A stretch of DNA of 64,000 nucleotides from an uncultured Clostridium sp. (GTDB lineage Bacteria; Bacillota; Clostridia; TANB77; CAG-508), in contig CAJMJN010000001.1 of NCBI GenBank assembly GCA_905213875.1, forward strand, positions 62,001 through 126,000, read 5' to 3'. How positions within the stretch are numbered: the stretch's first letter is position 1; each line of letters opens with the position of its first letter. The notes below the pieces were generated by a model. That model was not told the DNA's origin and made no database searches. It worked only from the letters and a program-made list of their open reading frames with translations. This document shows, piece by piece, positions 1 through 9,470 of the stretch. Both the position numbers and the translations under genes were made by a program.

Positions 1-1665
1 AGTAGATATGCAGGAATAGATAAAGATTCTAATCCAGAAACAACAGAACCAACTAATAGAGATTCATTTGAAGATGATACAGACTCAGCACCATCATTTA
101 TAGTAAAAGTACAAGAAGGTGACACTAGAGTAATAAAAGGAACTGTATGGGAAGATGCCGCAATACAAGAATTACTAGACAAAGAAGGAAAAGATAGACA
201 AAGAAAAGGTGACGGTATATATAATACACAAAATGGTTCTAAAGATGGAACAGTAGAAAAAGTTAAAGTAGAATTACTAGAGACAAATGAAAATGGAGAA
301 ATAAAAACATCAGAAGATGGAAATGCAGTTGTTGCAACTTTATACAAAAGAGAAAAAGATGAACAAGGAAAACCAAAAACACAAGAAGCATCACAATATA
401 CAACAGGAGAAGGAGCATATGAATTTAGCGGTGTAATTCCAGGAAATTATTTAATACGTTACACATATGGAAACAATAGTGTAATACACAAATATGATGG
501 AACAACAGAAAATATCAAGATAATCAACTATAAATCAACTATTTATAGAGGTGGAAGCAAAAAATCAGCAAATGAAGTGGTAACAAACAAATATTGGTAT
601 AGAACAGAAACAGGAGATGCTACAAGACTATCAGATGCAAAAGATGACTTAGGAGTAAATACAGATGGAAGTAAATTTGATATAGTAGATACAAGAACAA
701 AAGAAGAAACAATAACATATGGAACATCTACAGAACAAAATTTACAAGACATTGAAGCAAATACTCAAAAATTTGAGATAAAATTAGATTATGATGTAAA
801 CTTAGACAATATTAGTGAATTTGGTGCAAACTTGAAATTTATATTTGATAATATAGATTTTGGTATAATTCAAAGACCTATACAAGATGTTAGAATAGGA
901 AAAGAAATATCACATGTAAAAGTTACTTTAGCAAATGGACAAGTAATAATCGATGGCGACCCAAGAACAGACGATTTACAACATGTAAAAGTATTACCAG
1001 ATGGAAATATCCATGTAGAGATTGATACTGAATTAATGCAAGGTGCCACATTAGAAGTAGAATATGAAGTATCTGTAGACAATACAAGAGCTGAAATAGA
1101 CTATAATGAAAAAGATTATTACATTTATGGAATAATAACAAATCCGAATAATTGGAAAATGGCAACAGTAAGTAAACTATATGACTATTTATCAAATGAC
1201 TTAGACTTTAAAGACAGTAACTTAAAAGAAAATGGAGGTTCATGGACAGTTGTAAATAGTAGAGACTTAAGCAAAGGTGGTAATTTATCAGAAAAAGCAT
1301 TTGAAGCTGTACGTAAATACAATAGAATATTCCAAACAGAAGAATTTGCAAATATGGAACCAGGACAAATAAAAACTGTAAAAATGTCAACATCAAGATT
1401 ATTATCAAATAACGAAAATGACTATTCATTTGATAATGATGTAGAAACAAATGAGCTAAAAGAAAGAAAAATAAAAGACTCAATACCAGGAAATTATGTT
1501 CCATCAGAAAGTTCAACACATGAACAAGATGACAGCAATAAAAACATTGTAATTACGGTGCCAACTGGTGAAAATAAAGATTACTTGCCATATATAATTC
1601 TAACAATAAGTGCATTAATAATAATTAGCTCAGGTGTAGTGTTAATAAAGAAAAAAGTTCTTTAA
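1..1665 (+). CDS. Cell-surface protein with SdrD/Cna-B-like repeat, C-terminal anchor (5' end missing)
   Basis: The frame is open from base 1, so the start lies outside the window; 554 codons are visible. Early in the visible part a segment beginning GTVWED and ending GAYEFSGVIPGNYLIRY has the pattern of an SdrD-B/Cna-B beta-sandwich, a fold used in Gram-positive adhesins. The C-terminus has a PTGE motif, a hydrophobic span (PYIILTISALIIISSGVVLI) and KKK, the layout of a sorting signal, but without a canonical LPxTG. It is probably a wall- or membrane-anchored adhesin. The ligand is not inferable. Confidence 0.8.
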   Translation, partial: SRYAGIDKDSNPETTEPTNRDSFEDDTDSAPSFIVKVQEGDTRVIKGTVWEDAAIQELLDKEGKDRQRKGDGIYNTQNGSKDGTVEKVKVELLETNENGEIKTSEDGNAVVATLYKREKDEQGKPKTQEASQYTTGEGAYEFSGVIPGNYLIRYTYGNNSVIHKYDGTTENIKIINYKSTIYRGGSKKSANEVVTNKYWYRTETGDATRLSDAKDDLGVNTDGSKFDIVDTRTKEETITYGTSTEQNLQDIEANTQKFEIKLDYDVNLDNISEFGANLKFIFDNIDFGIIQRPIQDVRIGKEISHVKVTLANGQVIIDGDPRTDDLQHVKVLPDGNIHVEIDTELMQGATLEVEYEVSVDNTRAEIDYNEKDYYIYGIITNPNNWKMATVSKLYDYLSNDLDFKDSNLKENGGSWTVVNSRDLSKGGNLSEKAFEAVRKYNRIFQTEEFANMEPGQIKTVKMSTSRLLSNNENDYSFDNDVETNELKERKIKDSIPGNYVPSESSTHEQDDSNKNIVITVPTGENKDYLPYIILTISALIIISSGVVLIKKKVL

Positions 1666-1714
1666 TAAAATAGTAAAAAATATCAAAATTTGATAAAAAG
1701 TAAAGAATAAAAAA

Positions 1715-1741
1715 GAGGGATGATTAGCTAATCATTCCTCT
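1715..1741 (-). terminator. Intrinsic terminator of the tetR gene
   Basis: The palindrome gagggatgattag/ctaatcattcctc spans these bases and, read on minus, is followed by a T-run. The tetR stop codon (1724-1726) lies inside the stem. Confidence 0.75.
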
Positions 1742-2311
1742 AATAGTCTTATACAAATAAGGCTTATATTCATCAATAGGTAAGGGTTCCTTGTATAAAA
1801 TAGAATTAAAACAAGTAGAACCAACAAGTTCAATAATCATAAACAATGTAACATCAGGATTTTCAATCTTGATGTTATTTTCTTTTATACCTTTAATAAA
1901 TAAATCATAAACAGAATTTTCAGAATCCATACTTTTATCATGCAAATTCAAAACAGTTTTATTAAAAACACCCCAAGACAAATTTTTAGAAATAAACTTT
2001 AAAAGCAAAGGATTTTTAGTTAATTCATCAATAACATAATTAATAATATAAATAATACTATCAGAAAAATCTGAAATATAATTTTTTCTTAAAGATTTTA
2101 GTGCATCTGAAAATAATTTTTGAGATTTTTGTACAATTAAAATATCCCTAATTTCATATTTATCCTTAAAATAAAGGTAAAAAGTACCTTTTGCAACACT
2201 GGCATTATCAACTATTTCTTGTATAGAGGTATCTTTGGTACCTTTTTCTGTAAATAATTTAAATGCTGTATTTAATAATCTATTTTGTTTTCCTTCTTTA
2301 TCATTTTTCAT
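1724..2311 (-). CDS. TetR/AcrR-family transcriptional repressor
   Basis: 195 aa. The N-terminal helix-turn-helix reads TSIQEIVDNASVAKGTFYLYF, the classic TetR recognition region; the remaining ~130 aa form the variable ligand-binding/dimer domain. It is divergent from the MMPL exporter at 2501, and palindromic sites lie between the two genes, so it most likely represses both itself and the exporter until an inducer (unknown, probably lipid-like or toxic) binds. RBS GGAAAG lies ahead of the ATG. Family assignment is firm; the target is inferred from position. Confidence 0.9.
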   Translation of the reverse strand: MKNDKEGKQNRLLNTAFKLFTEKGTKDTSIQEIVDNASVAKGTFYLYFKDKYEIRDILIVQKSQKLFSDALKSLRKNYISDFSDSIIYIINYVIDELTKNPLLLKFISKNLSWGVFNKTVLNLHDKSMDSENSVYDLFIKGIKENNIKIENPDVTLFMIIELVGSTCFNSILYKEPLPIDEYKPYLYKTIRGMIS

Positions 2312-2377
2312 AATTAATCACATTCTTTCCTATATATAATTAAAATTTAAATATTGTTCATAAAATTATCTATAGTT

Positions 2378-2474
2378 ATTATGACATAAAATTGACTAAT
2401 GGTCAATAAAATTATAAAAAAGTATTGACCGTTGGTCATAAAAGTGGTAATATATAGGAAGTGACCAACAGTCA
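2378..2474. promoter_or_regulatory. Divergent promoters with three TetR-type operator palindromes
   Basis: Three related palindromes: TTGACTAATGGTCAA (2392-2406), TTGACCGTTGGTCA (2425-2438) and TGACCAACAGTCA (2462-2474). The middle one contains the plus -35 TTGACC (2425-2430), followed after 17 bp by -10 TAATAT (2448-2453). The first holds the minus -35 TTGACC (2406-2401), followed after 17 bp by CATAAT (2383-2378), which drives tetR. The sites therefore cover both promoters and the region before the exporter's ribosome binding site. Confidence 0.75.
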
Positions 2475-2500
2475 TAAAATCAAAAGAAAGGAAGACCAAA

Positions 2501-4570
2501 ATGTTAAAAATAGCAGAAAAAATATGTAAACACAAAAAGATAATATTCATAATTGCAATGTTGTTATTAATTCCATCATTTATAGGAATGCAAGCAACAA
2601 GAGTTAATTATGATATATTAGCGTATTTACCAGATAATGTAGATACAGTTCAAGGTGAAAACATATTAACAAATGAATTTAATATGGGTTCATATTCAAT
2701 TGTTATTACAGAAAACATGAGTACAAAAGATATACAAAAATTAGAGGATAAGTTTAAAAAATTAGATAATGTAGAAAAAGTAGCAAGTGTAGCAGATGTA
2801 TTAGGATCAAATACACCAGAAGAAATGCTACCAGATGAGATAAAAAATATAGCATACAAAGATGGAGATACAGCAATTTTAGTAACATTTAAAGAAGGAA
2901 TATCTTCAGACAAAACATTAGAATCAATAGAGCAATTGAGAAAAATTGCAGATAATCAATGTAAAATAAGTGGAATGTCAGCTTTAGTATTAGACACAAA
3001 AGACATTGCAAATTCAGAAATTATTGTATATGTGGTCATTGCAGTTATTTTATGTATGATAGTTTTACAATTTGCATTAGATTCATATTTAGCACCAGTA
3101 TTTTTATTAGCAAGTATAGGAATTGCAATTCTATACAATATGGGTTCAAATATATTTTTAGGAGAAATATCTTATATTACAAAAGCAATTAGTGCTGTTT
3201 TACAATTAGGTGTAACAATGGATTTTGCAATATTCTTGTATCACAGTTATAAAGCAGAAAAAGAAAATTATAATAATAATGATGAAGCAATGGCACATGC
3301 AATATCAAAAACATTGATATCAGTAGTAGGAAGTTCATTAACTACAATAGCAGGATTTTTAGCACTTTGCAGTATGAACTTAACTTTAGGAAAAGACATA
3401 GGAATAGTAATGGCAAAAGGTGTATTTTTAGGAGTAGTATCAGTTGTTACAGTATTACCAGCAATGTTATTAATATTTGATAAAGCAATAGAAAAAACAA
3501 AACATAAAGAAATATTACCAAGATTTGAAAAATTAAAGAACTTTAATATAAAACACTATAAAGCAATAATAGTAACATTTTTAATAATATTACCAATAGC
3601 AATTTATGGATATTCAAATATCAGTGTATATTATGATTTAAACAAAACATTACCACAAACACTACCAAGTATAGAAGCAACAAATACACTAGAAGACAAA
3701 TTCAATATGGTATCAACAGAACTTGCATTAGTAAGTAAAGACGTTCCAACTTACAAGGTAAATGAAATGTTAGACAAAATCCAGGATTTAGATGGAGTTG
3801 AATTTGCATTAGGATATTCTTCACTTGTTGATAATGGAATACCAGAAGAAATAATACCAGATAGCATAAAAGATATACTTCAAAATGACAAATACCAATT
3901 AGTTGTAATTAGTTCAAAATATGAACTTGCAACAGATGAATTAAATAATCAAGTTGATAAAATAAATTCAATAATTAAAGAATATGACAACAATGCCTTA
4001 CTTGCAGGTGAAGGACCATTAATGAAAGACTTAGTAGAAATTAGTGATCATGATTTTAATAGTGTAAATAGTGTATCAATAGCAGTTATATTTATAATAA
4101 TGATATTTGTATTAAAATCAATTTCATTACCAGTAATTTTAATGATGGTAATTGAATTTGCAATATTCCTAAACATGGGAATATCAACATATACAAATAC
4201 AACATTACCATTTATAGCATCAATAGTAATAGGAACAATTCAATTAGGAGCAACAATAGATTATGCAATTTTGATAACAACAAAATATATCAATTATAGA
4301 AAAGAAGGAAAAGACAAAAAAGAAGCAGTGTCAGAAGCCTTAGGAACATCTATAAGCTCAATTATAGTTAGTGGATTATGTTTCTTTGGAGCAACATTTG
4401 GAGTTGGTGTCGTTTCTAAAATAGGAATGATTGGATCACTATGTACACTTATGTCAAGAGGAGCAATTATAAGTATGTGTACAGTAATTATGGTATTACC
4501 AGCATTCTTATTATTATTTGATAAAATTGTATGTAAGTCTACAGTGGGAATGAGGCAAATAAAAAATTAA
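2501..4570 (+). CDS. MMPL/RND-superfamily membrane exporter
   Basis: 689 aa with two similar halves. Each half has one N-terminal membrane helix, an extracytoplasmic loop and a block of about five helices. The family signature with a conserved Asp occurs twice: GVTMDFAIFLYHS (~residues 237-249) and GATIDYAILITTKY (~583-596). Proteins of this type move lipids, drugs or siderophore-like molecules using the proton gradient. Strong RBS (GAAAGGAAG). It is likely controlled by the divergent TetR and sits upstream of a secreted heptad-repeat protein. The substrate is unknown. Confidence 0.88.
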   Translation: MLKIAEKICKHKKIIFIIAMLLLIPSFIGMQATRVNYDILAYLPDNVDTVQGENILTNEFNMGSYSIVITENMSTKDIQKLEDKFKKLDNVEKVASVADVLGSNTPEEMLPDEIKNIAYKDGDTAILVTFKEGISSDKTLESIEQLRKIADNQCKISGMSALVLDTKDIANSEIIVYVVIAVILCMIVLQFALDSYLAPVFLLASIGIAILYNMGSNIFLGEISYITKAISAVLQLGVTMDFAIFLYHSYKAEKENYNNNDEAMAHAISKTLISVVGSSLTTIAGFLALCSMNLTLGKDIGIVMAKGVFLGVVSVVTVLPAMLLIFDKAIEKTKHKEILPRFEKLKNFNIKHYKAIIVTFLIILPIAIYGYSNISVYYDLNKTLPQTLPSIEATNTLEDKFNMVSTELALVSKDVPTYKVNEMLDKIQDLDGVEFALGYSSLVDNGIPEEIIPDSIKDILQNDKYQLVVISSKYELATDELNNQVDKINSIIKEYDNNALLAGEGPLMKDLVEISDHDFNSVNSVSIAVIFIIMIFVLKSISLPVILMMVIEFAIFLNMGISTYTNTTLPFIASIVIGTIQLGATIDYAILITTKYINYRKEGKDKKEAVSEALGTSISSIIVSGLCFFGATFGVGVVSKIGMIGSLCTLMSRGAIISMCTVIMVLPAFLLLFDKIVCKSTVGMRQIKN

Positions 4571-4600
4571 TTGTAATATTTTTTATAAAACACTAATTAA

Positions 4601-4715
4601 TTTAATATATATTTTTTACTTGTAACTCTTGGGCTTCGTACAGACTGTAATTGTATAACAGTCTGTAACTTGTCGGTCCCCCCGAAATGTTACTTCATAA
4701 AAAATATATATTAAA
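4601..4715. repeat. Long-armed hairpin element, family B, full copy
   Basis: A perfect 17-bp inverted repeat (4601-4617 against 4699-4715) encloses a short GTAAC/GTTAC stem and a 9-bp stem acagactgt/acagtctgt (4640-4648, 4658-4666). A shorter relative with similar arms and the same GTAACTC start of the loop lies at 22021-22077. It fills the gap between the exporter and the secreted protein. It could be a MITE-like insertion, a processing or terminator hairpin, or a structured RNA. Confidence 0.55.
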
Positions 4716-4758
4716 TAAATAGAAATTGGGATAAAATTTGGAAAGGAAGGATTCTAAA

Positions 4759-6753
4759 ATGAAGAGTAATAAAGTAATTTCAAAAATAGTAGCAAGTACA
4801 TTGTTATGCTCAATGGTAGGTTATACACTTCCTGTATTTGCATATACAAAAGATGAAACAGTATATTCAAAATTAGATAGTGAAGGGAAAAATTATAAAA
4901 CAATAGTTAGTACACATATAGAAAATAGTGAATATGCTGATACAATAAATGATATGTCAGATTTACTAAATATAAAAAATACAAGTGGTGATGAAACATA
5001 TACACAAGATGGTAATAAATTTGTATGGAATGCAAATAAAAATGATATTTATTATCAAGGTGAATCAGAAAAAGAATTACCAATAGAGTGTGAAGTAAAA
5101 TATGAATTAGATGGAAAAGAAGTTTCTGCAAATGAAATTGCAGGAAAAAGTGGAAAAGTAAAAATAACTTTACAATATAAAAATAAAGAAGAAAGAACAA
5201 TTAATATTAATGGTAAAGATGAAAAAATGTATGTGCCATTTGTAGTTGTTGCTGGAACTATTATAAAAAATGAAAATGCAAGAAATATAGAAATATCATC
5301 TGGTAAAGTAGTAGATGATGGAACAAAAACTGTAATAGTTGGTATGGCAATGCCAGGTTTACAAGAAAGTTTAGGAATTTCTAGTGATGAAATTGATATT
5401 CCAAATAATATAGAAATTACAATGGATGCAACAAATTTTGAAACAAGTAGTATAATGTCATATGTCACACCTAAAGTTATAGAAGAAGACGATTTAACAA
5501 TATTTGACGATTTAGACGAAATGTATAATAAAGTAAATACTTTACAAAGTTCTATGAATCAAATTCAAGATGGGGCAAACACATTAAAAGATGGAACAAC
5601 AGAATTAGAAGCAGGTGCAAATACTTTAAAGAATGGTGTTAATACAGCATATAGTGGAGCTCAAACAATAACATCAGAAGTAGAAAAATCAACACAAAGT
5701 TTAAAAAATGATAATTCAGAAGCTTTAGATAATGCAACTTTAGAATCAATAAAAAAACAAGCTGCTGAAAGCAGTAAATTAACAGATGAACAAAAGGCAC
5801 AAATAAAAGCTCAAGCTCAATCAGGCGCAACATTAACACAAGAACAAAAAAATCAAATTTCTGCACAAGCTAAAGCAAAAGCAGTATTAACAGAAACACA
5901 AAAGACACAAATAACAGCAGTAGCAAAACAAGGAGCAGTATTAACAGATGCGCAAAAAGCACAAATAAAAACACAAGCTAAAGAAAAAGCAGTATTAACA
6001 GATGCACAAAAAACACAAATAATAGCAAATGCACAATCAGCATATCCAACAACACTAACAGAAACAGAAAAAGCATTAATACTAACAACAGCTCAAAATA
6101 CAGCAACACAAACAGCAGTGGCAACAGCACTAGAAACAGCCCAAAGCACAGCAACCAAAACAGCAGTAGCAACAGCATTAAATGTAGCGCAACAAATAGC
6201 AACACAGACAGCTGAAACAACAGCATTAGAAACAGCACAACAAATAGCAACACAAACAGCAATAACAACAGCATTATCAACAGCTCAAAGTACAGCAACT
6301 ACAACAGCAATGCAAACATCAACAACAGTTGCAAAACAAGTTGGAAATCAAGCTAAAAAAACATTTACAAATAAAGTAGTCTCACAAATGAGTACATTAG
6401 GAAATGGTTTAAATCAATTAACATCTGGCTTATCAGAATTAAATAATGGAGCTACAACATTAGCAAATGGAACAACTCAAATTAATGATGGAGCAACAAC
6501 TCTAGCAGATGGAATAAAAACATTTAATGAAGAAGGAATCGAAAAAATCTGTAATTATATAAATGGAGATGCCAAAGATTTAACTACAAGAGTTGAGAAA
6601 TTAACAGAATTATCTAAAGAATATAACAATTTTACAATGCTAGACGGAGAAAATTTAGGAGAAGTTAAATTTATTATGATTATTGATGCAGTAAAACAAC
6701 AAACAGAAAATGAACAAAATAAAGAAGAAGCAATAGTAGAAGAAAATAAATAA
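4759..6753 (+). CDS. Secreted heptad-repeat protein with low-complexity Gln/Ala/Thr region
   Basis: 664 aa from the ATG at 4759, chosen because GGAAAGGAAGG lies 8 bp upstream; a TTG at 4738 is in frame but has no RBS. A signal peptide occupies ~1-31. Two blocks of heptads of the LKDGTTELEAGANTL type (~265-300 and near the C-terminus) resemble those of YhgE/Pip proteins. Between them are ~17-residue repeats around AVLTDAQKTQI (~340-430) and an Ala/Thr/Gln-rich block (~440-517). There is no C-terminal membrane helix. It probably works with the upstream MMPL exporter at the cell surface; the exact role is unknown. Confidence 0.8.
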   Translation: MKSNKVISKIVASTLLCSMVGYTLPVFAYTKDETVYSKLDSEGKNYKTIVSTHIENSEYADTINDMSDLLNIKNTSGDETYTQDGNKFVWNANKNDIYYQGESEKELPIECEVKYELDGKEVSANEIAGKSGKVKITLQYKNKEERTININGKDEKMYVPFVVVAGTIIKNENARNIEISSGKVVDDGTKTVIVGMAMPGLQESLGISSDEIDIPNNIEITMDATNFETSSIMSYVTPKVIEEDDLTIFDDLDEMYNKVNTLQSSMNQIQDGANTLKDGTTELEAGANTLKNGVNTAYSGAQTITSEVEKSTQSLKNDNSEALDNATLESIKKQAAESSKLTDEQKAQIKAQAQSGATLTQEQKNQISAQAKAKAVLTETQKTQITAVAKQGAVLTDAQKAQIKTQAKEKAVLTDAQKTQIIANAQSAYPTTLTETEKALILTTAQNTATQTAVATALETAQSTATKTAVATALNVAQQIATQTAETTALETAQQIATQTAITTALSTAQSTATTTAMQTSTTVAKQVGNQAKKTFTNKVVSQMSTLGNGLNQLTSGLSELNNGATTLANGTTQINDGATTLADGIKTFNEEGIEKICNYINGDAKDLTTRVEKLTELSKEYNNFTMLDGENLGEVKFIMIIDAVKQQTENEQNKEEAIVEENK

Positions 6754-6764
6754 AGATTTTTTAG

Positions 6765-6795
6765 AAAAGATGAACTTAAATGTTCATCTTTTTCT
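6765..6795 (+). terminator. Intrinsic terminator
   Basis: Stem aaaagatgaac/gttcatctttt followed by a T-rich tail, directly after the heptad-repeat gene. The remaining ~200 bp up to spoIIE hold no gene I can support. Confidence 0.8.
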
Positions 6796-7009
6796 TTTAG
6801 AAAGAATGCTGTTTTTATATATCAATTTATATTGCTTTTTTCGGCAATATGTAATAAAATAAACAACGAATAATGTGATAATAAAAACGAAAATAAAAAT
6901 ATATATCATAAATTGTAAAAAAGTTTTTCTAGATAATAGACTAGAAAAGACAAAAACCACAAAGGACAAGTATTAAAATTAGCTTATCAAATAATAAGAG
7001 GTGGTAAGG

Positions 7010-9448
7010 ATGTTTCAAAATATAAATGAAGATACAATAGAAATAAATAATAAAGCTGAAAAAGCAAAAAGAAATGTAAACATATTCTCAAATGTTTTAA
7101 CAAAGGAAAATCTAGCAATATATGTGGTGGCATTTATGATGTCACTAGTAGGCATTGGTGGAGATTTTTCAATATTTAGTATAAGTGTGTTAGGTGCTTG
7201 TTTTGCATCATCTGTTCCAGCATTAGGGGTAGTGGCAGTTTCACTTTTAGGAAACTTTATTAAATTTGGTGTTGGTGGAGGATTAGGTTATTTTTTAACA
7301 ACACTAGTTTTAATAATAACATTATTTATATTTAAACCACGTTATAATGAAGAAGAACGAAATGAGAAAATAAAAATAGGAAAAAACGTATTTATAGCAA
7401 CATTACTAATTCAAATTGTAAAAATAGCAATGGCACAATTTACATTATATGATGTACTTGCATCAATAACATTATCAATAATAGCATTAGTATTTTATAA
7501 AATATTTGTAAATTCTATTGTAGTAGTTCAAGAATTTTACGAAAAAAGAGCATTTTCAATTGAAGAAGTTATAGGTGCTAGCTTAATGCTTGCAATAGCA
7601 GTTGGAGGAATTGGAGATTTTAGTGTAGCAGGATTTAGCATTAGAAATATATTAAGTATATTAATCGTTATGGTACTTGGCTGGAAAAATGGAATGTTAA
7701 TAGGAACAACATCAGGTGTTACAATAGGTGTAACATTAGGAGTAATAACAAATTCAGAGCCAATTATGATAGCTGCATATGCAATTTCAGGAATGATAGC
7801 AGGTATATTAAATAGATTTGGGAAAATAGGTGTAGTTGTAGGGTTTGCACTTGGAAATATATTGTTAGCATATGTTGCAAATGGATATACAGTAGAATTA
7901 ATACATTTTAAAGAAATACTAATTGCATCAATAGGATTACTTTTTGTTCCAAAAACATTACAAATTGATATAGAAGAATTTACAGGAAAATCAAAATTAT
8001 TGCCTTCAATGTCAGATAGAGCATTGAACAAAAGCAAAGAAGTTGCAGAAAGTTTAAACAATGTATCAAATGCAATAAACGAAATGGCTACAACATATAG
8101 AGGACAAGACGATTTAGATGCAGTTGAAAAAGACAATATTAGTTCAGACGAAAATAAAGAAATTTTTATAGGTGAATTATTAAATAATTTAGAACCTTAT
8201 AAAGACAATATGCTATATGACGATATTGCTAAAGCAGATGGAGAGATAGACAACGAGATTTTTGAATTATTATTAGAAAAGCAAGAAATAAGCAGAAAAG
8301 ATTTATTACAAATATTTGCGAATTGTAATAGTTACATAGTAGGTGCAGAAGATAACAAAATAAGCAAACAATTAGAAGACAATATAATGCAAATTGTTAG
8401 AACTATAAATGTTTCATACAAAGTTGCAAAATCTAATTTTATCTGGAAGAAAAAAGAAGAACAAACTAAAAAGAACATTAGTAATCAATTAAAAAATGTA
8501 TCTAATGCTATAAAAAGTATGGCAAAAGATATAGAAAAAGACATAAAAGCAGAAGAAAAATATCAAGCAGAAAGATTAGAAATAGTAGATTTATTAAGAC
8601 AAAAAGAGATAGAAGTTCAAGATATAATGATAAAAAAAGATAATAGATTTATAGTTGAAATATATCTAACTAGATTACTTGAAAATACTAAACTAGAACA
8701 AATTGCAGAAATATTAACAAACATTTTAAAAGAACCAATTGTATTAAATGCTGAAGCAACAGTAGGCAAAAAAATAGTATATTTATCAGACGATAAATAC
8801 ATAATGGCAATTGGAATGGCACAAGAAACTAAAAACAACAGTAAACAATCAGGTGATAGTATATTAAATATACGTTTAAAAGATGGAAAATATTTAGTTG
8901 CAATTAGTGATGGAATGGGAAGTGGAAAAGAAGCTAAAAATAGTAGTAACCAAACATTACGACTATTAGAAAATTTGCTAGTATCAGGATTTGATAAAAA
9001 AGCATCTTTAGATTTAATAAATAATGCTTTAATGAATCAAAACAAAGAAACATTTGCAACTCTAGATATAGCAATTGTAGACTTATATGAAGGAAATGTC
9101 GAATTTATTAAAAGTGCAGCTTGTCCAACATATATAAAGAAAAATAAAAGAGTTCAAATGATAAAATCGAATTCATTGCCAACAGGAATATTAGAAGAAA
9201 GTAAATTAGAAACATTTGACAAAGATATAAATGATGGCGAAATTGTAGTGCTATGTTCAGATGGGATTCTAGATTCTAATGTAGAATATAAGAATAAGGA
9301 ATTGTGGATAAAGTATTTGTTAGAAGATATAGAAACTACCAATACGCAAAAGATTGCTAATTTAATTTTGGAAGAGTCTGTTGATAATAATTATGGTATT
9401 GCAAAAGATGATATGAGTGTAGTTGCATTTAAATTTAGACAAAAGTAG
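7010..9448 (+). CDS. spoIIE: Stage II sporulation protein E, PP2C-type phosphatase
   Basis: 812 aa, full family length. The N-terminal ~320 residues form about ten membrane helices, a middle region (~330-570) is largely helical, and the C-terminus is a PP2C-type Ser phosphatase with DGMGSGKEAKN (~632-642) and CSDGILDS (~748). In sporulating Firmicutes SpoIIE sits in the polar septum and dephosphorylates SpoIIAA, releasing sigma-F in the forespore. Start at 7010 because AGAGGTGG ends 5 bp before that ATG; the GTG at 7001 lies within this RBS. It is the clearest evidence that the organism sporulates. Confidence 0.95.
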   Translation: MFQNINEDTIEINNKAEKAKRNVNIFSNVLTKENLAIYVVAFMMSLVGIGGDFSIFSISVLGACFASSVPALGVVAVSLLGNFIKFGVGGGLGYFLTTLVLIITLFIFKPRYNEEERNEKIKIGKNVFIATLLIQIVKIAMAQFTLYDVLASITLSIIALVFYKIFVNSIVVVQEFYEKRAFSIEEVIGASLMLAIAVGGIGDFSVAGFSIRNILSILIVMVLGWKNGMLIGTTSGVTIGVTLGVITNSEPIMIAAYAISGMIAGILNRFGKIGVVVGFALGNILLAYVANGYTVELIHFKEILIASIGLLFVPKTLQIDIEEFTGKSKLLPSMSDRALNKSKEVAESLNNVSNAINEMATTYRGQDDLDAVEKDNISSDENKEIFIGELLNNLEPYKDNMLYDDIAKADGEIDNEIFELLLEKQEISRKDLLQIFANCNSYIVGAEDNKISKQLEDNIMQIVRTINVSYKVAKSNFIWKKKEEQTKKNISNQLKNVSNAIKSMAKDIEKDIKAEEKYQAERLEIVDLLRQKEIEVQDIMIKKDNRFIVEIYLTRLLENTKLEQIAEILTNILKEPIVLNAEATVGKKIVYLSDDKYIMAIGMAQETKNNSKQSGDSILNIRLKDGKYLVAISDGMGSGKEAKNSSNQTLRLLENLLVSGFDKKASLDLINNALMNQNKETFATLDIAIVDLYEGNVEFIKSAACPTYIKKNKRVQMIKSNSLPTGILEESKLETFDKDINDGEIVVLCSDGILDSNVEYKNKELWIKYLLEDIETTNTQKIANLILEESVDNNYGIAKDDMSVVAFKFRQK

Positions 9449-9470
9449 TGTTTGTAATTATACATTTTAA

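Noticed and set aside
5760..6310. Regular short repeats as a CRISPR array
   Set aside because: The repeats lie in frame inside a coding sequence, without unique spacers; they are protein repeats. No CRISPR array was seen anywhere in the window.
6784..6969. 61-codon minus frame after the heptad-repeat gene
   Set aside because: Overlaps the terminator and has no Shine-Dalgarno; its sequence is low-complexity hydrophobic.
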